From contig JACZVC010000004.1 in assembly GCA_022572885.1 (NCBI GenBank), positions 1-64,000 on the forward strand: DNA of 64,000 bases, read 5' to 3'. The DNA comes from Pseudomonadota bacterium. Its GTDB lineage: Bacteria; Pseudomonadota; Gammaproteobacteria; Steroidobacterales; MnTg04. A model generated the notes under the pieces. The model searched no databases. It was not told the origin of the DNA and saw only the letters and a program-made list of their open reading frames with translations. Positions 27,025-35,295 of this stretch are shown here, one piece after another. Each line of letters starts with the position of its first letter. Position 1 is the first letter of the stretch. Position numbers and translations under genes: made by a program.

Positions 27025-27954
27025 ATGAGCTGGCAACAGGAACACCGGCCATTACCCGATGACAGCGACTGGGTCGTAGTGTTCGAATGCCGGTCGGCGG
27101 CTGGCTGCCGGGAACTGGCGCTGGTCCTGCAGGCGCAGAATATACACTGCAAAGTATCCGGTGAGTCTCACCGTTTGCTGTTGGTGCCAAGTGCGGATCT
27201 CAGCCGGGCGAACGCGGAACTTCTTGCCTACCTCGATGAGGAAAGCAAGCCAGTCCCGACACCGCCCCCGGCGCCAAAGCAGTCCAGCGGCATCGCCGGT
27301 GTTGTTGCTTATGTCTCGCTGCTTTTGATGTTCGCCTATTGGCAGAGCCACCAGAGTTTCGGTGTCGACTGGCTGGCCAGTGGACGGATTGATTCCACCG
27401 CCGTGTTGTCCGGCCAGTGGTGGCGGAGCGTAACGGCCCTGACCCTGCACCTGGATCTGGCCCACCTGACTGCGAACCTGGTGTTTGGCGCCGCGTTTGG
27501 CTATTTTGCGGCACAGCTTTTTGGTAACGGGCTGGCGTGGGCCGGTATTTTGCTTGGTGGTTCGCTCGGAAATTACCTGAATGTCTGGTTGCAAGGGCCG
27601 GGTCACCGCTCCATCGGCGCGTCTACCGCTATATTTGCGGCGCTGGGGCTGTTATCCGCGTTCACCTGGAGGCGATGGCGCAGACCCGGTGAAAAACTGC
27701 TCAGACGCTGGTCGCCAATACTTGCCGGTATCGCACTGCTTGCCTATACCGGCGCAGGCGGCGAGCGAACCGACGTGTTGGCTCACCTGACAGGCTTTGT
27801 CTGCGGTCTGCTGATAGGAGTCGCCTACGGTGCGGCGGGAAAGCGAATCCTGCTGAGTGCAGCGGCGCAAAGGATATTGGTGATGTTGGCTTTGTTTGCC
27901 CTGGCGCTGAGCTGGATGCTGGCGATTCAGTCGAATTCGGGGCGCCTGATCTGA
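27025..27954 (+). CDS. Rhomboid-family intramembrane serine protease
   Basis: The 309-residue protein has a soluble N-terminal domain (1-88, ferredoxin-like, ending in a proline-rich linker) and a six-helix rhomboid core. Catalytic residues are intact: S200 in HRSIGASTAIFA and H254 in VLAHLTGFVCG, with the oxyanion-hole asparagine N151 in HLTANLVFG. It should cleave transmembrane segments in the inner membrane. It follows the DUF819 gene by 9 bases. Its last 28 bases overlap the end of the convergent coiled-coil gene. Confidence 0.93.
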   Translation: MSWQQEHRPLPDDSDWVVVFECRSAAGCRELALVLQAQNIHCKVSGESHRLLLVPSADLSRANAELLAYLDEESKPVPTPPPAPKQSSGIAGVVAYVSLLLMFAYWQSHQSFGVDWLASGRIDSTAVLSGQWWRSVTALTLHLDLAHLTANLVFGAAFGYFAAQLFGNGLAWAGILLGGSLGNYLNVWLQGPGHRSIGASTAIFAALGLLSAFTWRRWRRPGEKLLRRWSPILAGIALLAYTGAGGERTDVLAHLTGFVCGLLIGVAYGAAGKRILLSAAAQRILVMLALFALALSWMLAIQSNSGRLI

Positions 27955-29732
27955 ACAGTGGCCGCGATCTCACCGCCGCTCTCGCTGCCTGTATCGGGCT
28001 GACCGCTTGCGCTGGCTTGCGCCGCTGAAGATTCATCGGTTCTGAACGTATTGGACCTCGGCATGGCGATTGTATTGTCGTCCCGGTCTTGACTGGCCAG
28101 TTTGTGAAAGCGATTGCGCAAGTCAACCAACGATTTCTGTACTACCTTCATAGAAAGTTCTTTTTTCGCCAGCTGCCCTTTGAGCTCTGCGATTTGAAGT
28201 TGCTGCTCCTTGCCGGCGACCTGGTCTGCCGCCGCCAACTGATCTGCATTCAGCTTGAATGTCTGCGTCTCGTCGCTGGAATCCAAGTGTCCTGATTTGT
28301 CTATACCGTCTGTTTTCTGATTGAGAATTTCCGAATGCAGGCTTTCAATCAATTTCTGCTTCTCTTCAAGCTTGGCTTTGTACTGTGAAATCTGGACATC
28401 ACTCTTTCTGTGCTGGCCGCGCTCCAAGTTATGTTTGTCTATGTCGCCTTGCAACTCTTCGACCAATTTTTGTTGCGCCTTGTTACTGGTTTCCAGGTCC
28501 TGGTACCGTCGCGTGGCGTCTTTCACTGCATTCTGTAACTTGTCCAGGTCTTGGCGTTGATTGCCGAGTTTTACCCGCAGTTCTTCATTCTGGATCTGGA
28601 AGCGAATGTCGCGAGACTGAATCGCGCTCATGCTCAGCGTGTCCTCACCCGCTGATTCTTCACCGGCTCGGGCTTGTGCCAAACGAGCTTCCGCCATTCG
28701 GACTTTGACCTTTATTTCCTCAACGGTTTGTTTTAGCCCGCTGATCTTGGTCCGGGCCTCCGCTTTCTCTTTGAGAAAGAGGTCTGTACCTTTCTTCAGC
28801 GCTCTATTATTAAACTCGAGCGATTCGATTTTTTTCCGAAGTTCGATCGCCGTTTGGTCGGCTGTCTGAATCGTGCCCTCCATATTGGAAAGCATGTCAA
28901 GTTGCTTGCGGGCGAGCTTAAGTTCGTCGCGAAGCTTCTGTGTTTTCTTTTCATTTACCTCGAACTCGCTGTGGTTGTTTTTCTGCTTGTCGAGTTGCTC
29001 GCGCGCCTGTACGAGTTCACCGCGGAGCTCCTGTACCTTTTTCTCGTTGACCCCGAACGCTTTGTTGTCTCTTGCCTGCTTGTCCAGCTGTACACGGGCC
29101 TGCTCGAGTTCGCTGTGCAGTTCCTGGACCTTTTTCTCATGGGTATCGAAAGCGCCGTGGTCTCTTAGCTGTTTGTCCAACGAAGACTGCAACTCGTCCA
29201 GTTTTCGCTCCAGCGCCTGTCTGTCCGTCCGCCGTTCAATCAGGTCCTTGCGTAGACGGCTTATCTGCTCGGCTTGTTCCCGGGAAAATGTTTTCTCGGT
29301 TTCGAGTTCGGCCTTGACCGCATCAGCTACTGCAGTCAATTCCATACCGGAAGAATCAACCGCGTTCCTAGATGTTGTCTCCAGCCGGGATATTTCTTTT
29401 ACCTTCTTTTTCAGGTCTTTCTGCAATCGTGACGATTCGGCTTTCCAGTCGTCGCGATTTTCCTCGGCGAGCTTGCGATCGTTTTTGTATTTTTTTGCAT
29501 TGTTTTTCAGGCCATCAATTTTCCCGTTGAGGAAATCGATTTGCTCGTCGGTCGGCAGGTGTTTTACTTGCTTACGCAGTTCTCGGGTCAGTGATTGCTG
29601 ATCGCTGAGATCGGCCTTGAGCGCGGAGATCAGCGTTTCCCATTCACCAAAGGTACGAGACAGGCGCGACAATGCTTTTCTCGCCGCGCGGCGAACGTCT
29701 TCTACAGTCTTTGCTCGTTCCATCCCATCCAT
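27927..29732 (-). CDS. Long coiled-coil protein of unknown function
   Basis: Nearly the whole protein (601 residues from the ATG at 29732; an upstream GTG at 29786 would add 18) is charged heptad-repeat coiled coil. There is no signal peptide or membrane helix. Three tandem 31-residue repeats starting LDKQ lie at 28902-29180. The last 80 residues are low-complexity and Ser/Gly-rich. I recognise no specific family; it could be a cytoplasmic structural or SMC-like scaffold protein. AAGGACAGG lies ahead of the chosen ATG. The 3' end overlaps the rhomboid gene by 28 bases. Confidence 0.75.
   Translation of the reverse strand: MDGMERAKTVEDVRRAARKALSRLSRTFGEWETLISALKADLSDQQSLTRELRKQVKHLPTDEQIDFLNGKIDGLKNNAKKYKNDRKLAEENRDDWKAESSRLQKDLKKKVKEISRLETTSRNAVDSSGMELTAVADAVKAELETEKTFSREQAEQISRLRKDLIERRTDRQALERKLDELQSSLDKQLRDHGAFDTHEKKVQELHSELEQARVQLDKQARDNKAFGVNEKKVQELRGELVQAREQLDKQKNNHSEFEVNEKKTQKLRDELKLARKQLDMLSNMEGTIQTADQTAIELRKKIESLEFNNRALKKGTDLFLKEKAEARTKISGLKQTVEEIKVKVRMAEARLAQARAGEESAGEDTLSMSAIQSRDIRFQIQNEELRVKLGNQRQDLDKLQNAVKDATRRYQDLETSNKAQQKLVEELQGDIDKHNLERGQHRKSDVQISQYKAKLEEKQKLIESLHSEILNQKTDGIDKSGHLDSSDETQTFKLNADQLAAADQVAGKEQQLQIAELKGQLAKKELSMKVVQKSLVDLRNRFHKLASQDRDDNTIAMPRSNTFRTDESSAAQASASGQPDTGSESGGEIAATVQIRRPEFD
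28902..29180 (-). repeat. Three tandem 93-bp repeats inside the coiled-coil gene
   Basis: The repeats encode 31 residues each, all starting LDKQ and containing NEKKVQEL- or HEKKVQEL-type cores followed by GEL..AR.Q. The units are diverged, so the duplication is not recent. Confidence 0.8.
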
Positions 29733-29980
29733 ACTGGGCCTGTCCTTGGTCAGGTCTGCCGGCGTGTGCCGGCGCAACGGCTTCACCGCCCGTCCCTGGC
29801 TGATTGATTATGACAAATATTGTATTAGCCGCGGTCGCAGTGATGCGATGCTTGTCACATTTTTAGCAGTCGGTCGGCATGGGGAAAGGCTTGAAAAACA
29901 GCCTGTTTAGCCCTCACGTCAGCAAGACGGGAGCCGCCCGGGCCTGCGCCTGGAAACAGCGATTCCCGGTGAGCAGCGGG

Positions 29981-31096
29981 TTAGTCCGACTTTCTGTCCG
30001 GGAATTCTTTTATATAGAGATCCTGCTTGGCAAACGGAATCTCGATCTGGTGTTTATTGAATTCCTTGTAGATTTGCTGGTGCAACTGGTCCAGGATACG
30101 ACCGCGAAGCACCGGCTGCTCGACCCACCCCAATAGCTCGAATTCAAGGCCCGATGGGCCGAATCGGCGGAAGCGGACCCGAGCTTCCGGTTTTCGACAA
30201 AGATCGGAGCAGTCGTGCGCGATGTCCATCAGCACTTTTCTCACCAGGTCGATATCGCAGCCGTAGGCTGCACTGACCGCGACCCGGATGCGATATTTCT
30301 CATGAGGGCCGCCGCTTTCATTGAAAATCTTGCTGTTGCCCATGACCCCGTTGGGGATGGTGATTTCGACGTCGTCCCTGGTCAACAGCCGTGTGCTGCG
30401 CATGCCGATGTGCGTTACTTCGCCACGCTCGCCTGAATCCAAGACAATGAAGTCGCCGATCTTGTAAGGCGCATCCACGAGTATGGACATGCCGGCGAAA
30501 AAGTTGGCCAACGTGTCCTTGGCGGCAAAGCTCAGGGCCAGCCCGATGATTCCGGCGGACGCCAGCCAGGCCGTGACATTGATATTCCATGCCAGCATAA
30601 CCATGTAAATCCCGATTGCGACCAAGGCGATGACGGCCAGGTTGATCAGTAGAGGCTGGGTACGTGGCTGAACGATGTTGAACGCATGCTGCTTATTGCC
30701 CAGGTACCCGATCAGCATGCGGGCGAATTGCATGAAGAATTGCAGCCAGACGATAATAGCGATGGTCTTGAGTAGGGCCAGCGTCGCGAATGTCGGGGTG
30801 GCAGGCATTTTGAGCCACAAGGTGGCGACGCCCAGACCGGTGAGAATAACCGCCAGCCGCAGCGGCCGATGCAGGATCTCGATCAGGCTGTCGTCAAAGG
30901 TATTCTTCGTCCGCGATGTCCAGCGCCCGATGACCCGTGACAGGACACGATCAACGATGCGCGACAGTATCCATGACAGCAGGACGATGACCGCGGCTTG
31001 GACCAAGCGGTACGGACCCAGTACCGAAAACAAAGGCAGAAGTTTGTCCGACAGGAAGTCCACCAGGGGGTTTCCGCTCGGATCAGTCTGTTCCAT
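29981..31096 (-). CDS. MscS-family mechanosensitive channel
   Basis: From the ATG at 31096 (AAGGAG 8 bases upstream) the product has 371 residues. It has transmembrane helices in the N-terminal half. The pore-lining helix and beta domain follow: SFAAKDTLANFFAGMSILVDAPYKIGDFIVL, the signature RSTRLLTRDDVEITIPNGVMGNSKIFN, and a C-terminal alpha/beta domain. It would release solutes on osmotic down-shock. The start overlaps the 3' end of the Asp/Asn-hydroxylase gene by 14 bases, so the two are likely co-translated. Confidence 0.93.
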   Translation of the reverse strand: MEQTDPSGNPLVDFLSDKLLPLFSVLGPYRLVQAAVIVLLSWILSRIVDRVLSRVIGRWTSRTKNTFDDSLIEILHRPLRLAVILTGLGVATLWLKMPATPTFATLALLKTIAIIVWLQFFMQFARMLIGYLGNKQHAFNIVQPRTQPLLINLAVIALVAIGIYMVMLAWNINVTAWLASAGIIGLALSFAAKDTLANFFAGMSILVDAPYKIGDFIVLDSGERGEVTHIGMRSTRLLTRDDVEITIPNGVMGNSKIFNESGGPHEKYRIRVAVSAAYGCDIDLVRKVLMDIAHDCSDLCRKPEARVRFRRFGPSGLEFELLGWVEQPVLRGRILDQLHQQIYKEFNKHQIEIPFAKQDLYIKEFPDRKSD

Positions 31097-32435
31097 TTTC
31101 ATTCTCCTTAGAGGCTGATTCGCTGCCAGGCTGGCAGCGCCGCAGCCACTCGGCCCGCTTGCGGAAAAACATCTGCAGGCCGTCAATCTCGGCTTGCCGA
31201 ATATCCGGATGCCATGCTTCGAATATCAGCACGATACGTTCGCAGTCGCCGCGGTTCCAGGCTTCATGCTCGAAGCTGTCATCGAAGGCCAGAATTTTAC
31301 CGGTTTCCCAGTGCCGGGTTTCTTCGCCAACGCGGATTCCACAGCCGTCCGGAATGATCAGCCCGAGGTGGATGGTCAGTCTAAAATTCATTTGGCCGTA
31401 ATGGGGAATGATGTGGCCGCCAGGCTGCAACCGTGAAAAGAAGATTTCGGGCATGTAGTTTTCGGCTTCGGGGTAAGGCAGCGATTCCATGACTGCCATC
31501 GTTTTTGGGCAGCGCGTGTAATTCTCGGAAATCACGCCGGCCTTGGTCATATGGAAGGATGTCCACACGGGCGAGCCGACCAGCGAGGAAAAGTCAGTGC
31601 CCGCCCGGGTCTTGCTGTGGTCCGCGCCTTCCTCGTTGGCCACTATATAAGGGGAAAACTCTGCCTGTTCTTCGAGCAAGGCGTCCAGTTCGCCACGAAT
31701 ATCATCGTAGGCGGCTTCCACCCGCGACACCCAGTCGAATTCCTCGCTTTCGAACCAAGGCGTCGCCTGCATGCCCGGAATCAGGATGAACTCTGGCCGC
31801 TGCATCGGGTGGTTGTATTCGGGCTGCTCCTCGCGATACAAGATCCGCATGGCCCGTTCGAACCTGTCGCGCTCCTTCGCCGGGTATTTGCCTGCAAGTT
31901 CGTCGAGAATCTGCTGGTTCATCCGCTTGTAATGCTTGTTCAGCGCCCGCAGCGCAGAACCGATTTCCTGCCGGGCCGCCGGGGTCATTTTCGTATTGGT
32001 GGCTGCCTGATCCAGCGCCGGCTCGGTCAATACCGCGCGCTGCAGCAGTTCTGCGCCGGCTTCTGTCCGTCCCTTGGCGGTATACAGCATGCCGGCCTTG
32101 ATCATGGCGGAAACATTCTCCGGATCCAGGCGGGCAGTATGGGCAAAATTGTCAGCAGCCTTCTCGTTCATGCCCAGATGCCGCTGAACGAAGGCCAGCC
32201 GATACCGATAGGCGGCTACATTAGGCTCTGCCTCCGTTGCGTCATCCAGCAGGCTCAAGCTGGAGTCGGTATCGCCGCGGCGGAACGCGAGCATTGCGAG
32301 CCTGAAGCAAGCCGGGGCAAACGGCGGCTGCGTCGCAGCGAGTTCCTGCAAGCGCTGCTCCGCCTGTCGCTGCCGGCCTTCGCGCAGGTCTTTTTCCGCC
32401 GCCGCAAAGGCTTCCTGTACTGATTCGGCGCTCAT
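31083..32435 (-). CDS. TPR protein with aspartyl/asparaginyl beta-hydroxylase domain
   Basis: The 450-residue protein has TPR-like repeats (about 1-150), a linker, and a C-terminal Asp/Arg hydroxylase (jelly-roll, Fe(II)/2-oxoglutarate) domain. Visible hydroxylase features are HIIPHYGQMNFRLTIHLGL and FDDSFEHEAWN, which provide the iron-binding histidines, and the HWETGKILAFDD strand. Such enzymes hydroxylate Asp/Asn or related residues in proteins, or free substrates. The TPR part probably recruits the target. It lies 40 bases after the 2OG-oxygenase gene and overlaps MscS, suggesting one operon. Confidence 0.88.
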   Translation of the reverse strand: MSAESVQEAFAAAEKDLREGRQRQAEQRLQELAATQPPFAPACFRLAMLAFRRGDTDSSLSLLDDATEAEPNVAAYRYRLAFVQRHLGMNEKAADNFAHTARLDPENVSAMIKAGMLYTAKGRTEAGAELLQRAVLTEPALDQAATNTKMTPAARQEIGSALRALNKHYKRMNQQILDELAGKYPAKERDRFERAMRILYREEQPEYNHPMQRPEFILIPGMQATPWFESEEFDWVSRVEAAYDDIRGELDALLEEQAEFSPYIVANEEGADHSKTRAGTDFSSLVGSPVWTSFHMTKAGVISENYTRCPKTMAVMESLPYPEAENYMPEIFFSRLQPGGHIIPHYGQMNFRLTIHLGLIIPDGCGIRVGEETRHWETGKILAFDDSFEHEAWNRGDCERIVLIFEAWHPDIRQAEIDGLQMFFRKRAEWLRRCQPGSESASKENENGTD

Positions 32436-32475
32436 GGCTCGTGGTATCGGTCCTTGTTCCTCGCGGTAGCAGCGA

Positions 32476-33132
32476 TCAGCAGTCTTCGTCGCTGACCAGG
32501 TCCAGGTTAAAAGTAATGCCGACCCTGGGGATGTCGTTTTGTTGCATTTCCACCCAGTGCTCGAGGTAAGACGGAAACATGACGATCAGCCCGGTTTGCG
32601 GTTGCACTGAGAACTCCAGGTTGCTGAATATGGTCTGCCCGGTTTGGCCACCTGGCTCGTGCATGCGAAAACCGGCTTTTGGGTCGAGAAAAGAGATTCG
32701 GGCAGAGGTCTTGTTTGCTGAAACGTAATAGGTGCCGCTGATCAGGCTGTTCCGGTGACGATGCACTTCGTGGTAGCAGCCCTTGACGGTGATAGTCCCG
32801 AACATGGTTATAAGGTTCAGCGGCGGATCCTCGGTCGAAAAGCCGATGCTCCGCGCAAAGCAGCGGCCGTGGCGCAGTATTTGCCCGCCAATCTCGGCGA
32901 ATTCCGCGTCCTTTTGAATCTGGTTGCGGCTAAAAAAAGAGGTATAGCCGGTCCGGTACTCCTTTTTGCAGATTTCCACACCTTCCGGATCCGAATTCCT
33001 CAGCGTTTCGACCTTCTGTACCAGTTCCCGGTTGAATTCCCTGTCGTCGGTCAGGCGATTGATATAGATAGGCACCGGGAAAACCGGGAACATCGCTTTC
33101 TTGTTGTTTTCGGGCGTAGAAAATTTTGTCAT
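32476..33132 (-). CDS. Putative 2OG-Fe(II) oxygenase (TIGR02466 type)
   Basis: The 218-residue protein resembles the 2OG-FeII_Oxy_5/TIGR02466 family: MFPVFPVPIYINRL at the N-terminus, HRHRNSLISGTYYVSA (candidate iron ligand) and FPSYLEHWVEMQQNDIPRVGITFN (second His and the arginine for 2-oxoglutarate). It probably hydroxylates an unknown small molecule or peptide. It is the first gene of a run with the TPR-hydroxylase and MscS, so two iron/2OG hydroxylases are encoded side by side. The catalytic triad assignment is by inspection only. Confidence 0.82.
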   Translation of the reverse strand: MTKFSTPENNKKAMFPVFPVPIYINRLTDDREFNRELVQKVETLRNSDPEGVEICKKEYRTGYTSFFSRNQIQKDAEFAEIGGQILRHGRCFARSIGFSTEDPPLNLITMFGTITVKGCYHEVHRHRNSLISGTYYVSANKTSARISFLDPKAGFRMHEPGGQTGQTIFSNLEFSVQPQTGLIVMFPSYLEHWVEMQQNDIPRVGITFNLDLVSDEDC

Positions 33133-33316
33133 GGCCTTTTCCCCGGTTATGCCTGGCGGGTGCGTACAGGATAACCCCTGGCTGCCGCGCTGGAAAACAT
33201 CGTTTTGTCAGATTTGCCCAACGCGCCACCGTATATTGCTGCCTATAGCTCCGCTTCCTGTGATAGTCTGCCGGCCTTTATCCGGGCGCCAGCCATTGCC
33301 TGCGAAGGGGACAAAC

Positions 33317-35122
33317 ATGAAAATCGCTCGATTTACCAGCCTGTTTTTTGCGTTGATTCTGGCCGCATGTGACGGGACGGGACATGATCAGGATCAAATG
33401 ACGGCGGAGGCCGTTGCGGATGCGAGTGAGAAAATCGTTCAGCTCAATGAGTTGTACGAGGAATGTTTCGATCGCTCGATGGAGCTGAACCCGATTTACG
33501 CGACTTTCATCGGCGACAATCGATACAACGACCGTTTCGCCAACAGCATCGGCCCTGAGCATATCGAAAAAAAATCCGCATTGACGCACGAGTGTCTCGA
33601 TCGCTTGCTGGTGATCGGTTCCGACGGGCTGAGCGGTCAGGATTTGCTCAGTTTCCAGATTTTCCAGCGCAACCAGGAAGAAAACCTGGCCGGCGAGAAA
33701 TTCCCGGGGGAGCTAATGCCGTTGAACCAGTTCAGGAGCACGCCGAATTTCTTCGCGCAAATGGGGTCAGGCGCCAGCCTGCACCCGTTCAAGACGGTCA
33801 AGGACTACCAGGATTTCCTGGGGCGCATCGACGGTTTTGTAATCTGGATGCACCAGGCACGGGACAACATGCGGGCAGGCATGGAAAAAGGGCTGGTGCA
33901 GCCTCGAGTGCTGATGGAAAAGGTCGTGCCGCAACTGGACGCGCACCTGGTAGCCGATATCGAGGAAAGCCTGTTTTACCGGCCAATTCAAAATATGCCG
34001 GAATCGTTTAGCGAAAATGAAAAAACGGCATTGACCACGGCGTATCGCAATGCGATTGCAAACAAGTTGATCCCGGTTTACCTCATGCTGCGGGATTTCG
34101 TCCGCGACGAGTATCTTCCGGCCACCCGCGAGAGCGTCGGCTTGAAAGACTTGCCCGGTGGTGATGCATGGTATGCGTATCTCATTGCGACCACGACGAC
34201 CACCGATCTGTCGGCGCAAGCCATTCATGAGATTGGTCTTGCCGAGGTCGAGCGTATTCATGGCTCGATGCAAGCGGTCATGGATGAAGTCGGCTTCGAC
34301 GGCACGCTCAAGGAATTTTTCGAGTTCCTGAATTCCGACCCGCAGTTTTATTATGACGAGCGGGATCAGCTCATCGATGGCTACAAGGCGCTGCGCGAGG
34401 AAGTGCACGCAAAGGCGCTCAAGATTTTTGATCGCCTGCCAAAAGCGGACTACGAGATTCGTGCGGTCGAGCCGTTTCGCGAAAAGACTGCCTCGGGCGG
34501 TTCCTACATGAGGCCATCGCCAGACGGCTCCCGCCCCGGCGTTTTTTATGCGAATGCCTACGATCTGAAGGCGCGGCCGAAATGGGCCATGCAATCGCTG
34601 TTCCTGCATGAGGCGATTCCGGGCCATCATTTTCAGGGCGCGCTGACACTGGAAATCGAGGATATGCCGCGTTTCAGGAAATTTGGCGGTTACACGGCTT
34701 ACAGCGAAGGCTGGGGCCTGTACGCCGAGTCACTGGGCAAGGAAATCGGCATGTACGCGGATCCCTACCAGTATTTCGGGGCGCTCAATGCAGAGCTGTG
34801 GCGGGCGATTCGCCTGGTGGTCGATACCGGCCTGCATTACCTGGGCTGGACCCGGCAGCAGGTGCTGGATTTCATGTATGCCAATTCGGCAACGAATGAG
34901 GCGAAAGCCGTTGCCGAGGCCGAACGCTATATTGCCATTCCGAGCCAGGCGCTGGCCTATAAGATCGGTCAGCTCAAGATATCCGAGTTGCGCGCCCGTG
35001 CTGAATCCGCGCTGGGCGAGCGATTCGATATCAAGGCTTTCCATCGGCAAGTGCTGGAAGACGGCCCGCTGCCGCTGAGTGTGCTCGATGCCAAGATCGA
35101 TCGCTGGATCGCCAGCCACTGA
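33317..35122 (+). CDS. DUF885 family zinc-peptidase-like lipoprotein
   Basis: The ATG at 33317 follows AGGGGAC and opens a lipoprotein signal (FFALILAACDG). The 601-residue protein is a typical DUF885 member with helical N-terminal half and the metal-binding HEAIPGHH (431-438), followed by YSEGWGLYAESLG, the other conserved family motif. These are gluzincin-like, probably carboxypeptidase-type enzymes working outside the cytoplasm on peptides. It has a strong terminator just downstream and is followed by a secreted S9 peptidase, which supports a peptide-degrading role. Confidence 0.92.
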   Translation: MKIARFTSLFFALILAACDGTGHDQDQMTAEAVADASEKIVQLNELYEECFDRSMELNPIYATFIGDNRYNDRFANSIGPEHIEKKSALTHECLDRLLVIGSDGLSGQDLLSFQIFQRNQEENLAGEKFPGELMPLNQFRSTPNFFAQMGSGASLHPFKTVKDYQDFLGRIDGFVIWMHQARDNMRAGMEKGLVQPRVLMEKVVPQLDAHLVADIEESLFYRPIQNMPESFSENEKTALTTAYRNAIANKLIPVYLMLRDFVRDEYLPATRESVGLKDLPGGDAWYAYLIATTTTTDLSAQAIHEIGLAEVERIHGSMQAVMDEVGFDGTLKEFFEFLNSDPQFYYDERDQLIDGYKALREEVHAKALKIFDRLPKADYEIRAVEPFREKTASGGSYMRPSPDGSRPGVFYANAYDLKARPKWAMQSLFLHEAIPGHHFQGALTLEIEDMPRFRKFGGYTAYSEGWGLYAESLGKEIGMYADPYQYFGALNAELWRAIRLVVDTGLHYLGWTRQQVLDFMYANSATNEAKAVAEAERYIAIPSQALAYKIGQLKISELRARAESALGERFDIKAFHRQVLEDGPLPLSVLDAKIDRWIASH

Positions 35123-35140
35123 GCCACCGATGGTTTGACA

Positions 35141-35165
35141 GGGCGGCGCATGCCGCCCTTTTTTT
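35141..35165 (+). terminator. Rho-independent terminator after the DUF885 gene
   Basis: GGGCGGC and GCCGCCC pair perfectly around a GCAT loop and are followed by seven T residues on the plus strand. It sits 18 bases after the DUF885 stop codon. Confidence 0.9.
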
Positions 35166-35172
35166 GCCTCCC

Positions 35173-35193
35173 GGCCGGTGAAATATGCGGGCT
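35173..35193 (+). repeat. Dispersed intergenic repeat, copy 3
   Basis: GGTGAAATATGCGGGCT shares the core of copies 1, 2 and 4. The copy lies directly after the DUF885 terminator. Confidence 0.5.
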
Positions 35194-35295
35194 CGCGTGC
35201 CTGTGCCGGCGCCTGATCACGGCTGGTGGCCTTGCCACTTGCGGCGGTGGGTTCGCTGAATTTATGCTGCTGCCCGGGCGCAGACGGAGAGAGTG

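Noticed and set aside
28873-29601. 242-codon plus-strand frame across the coiled-coil gene
   Set aside because: Serine/cysteine/phenylalanine-rich translation is the antisense of lysine/glutamate codons of the coiled coil.
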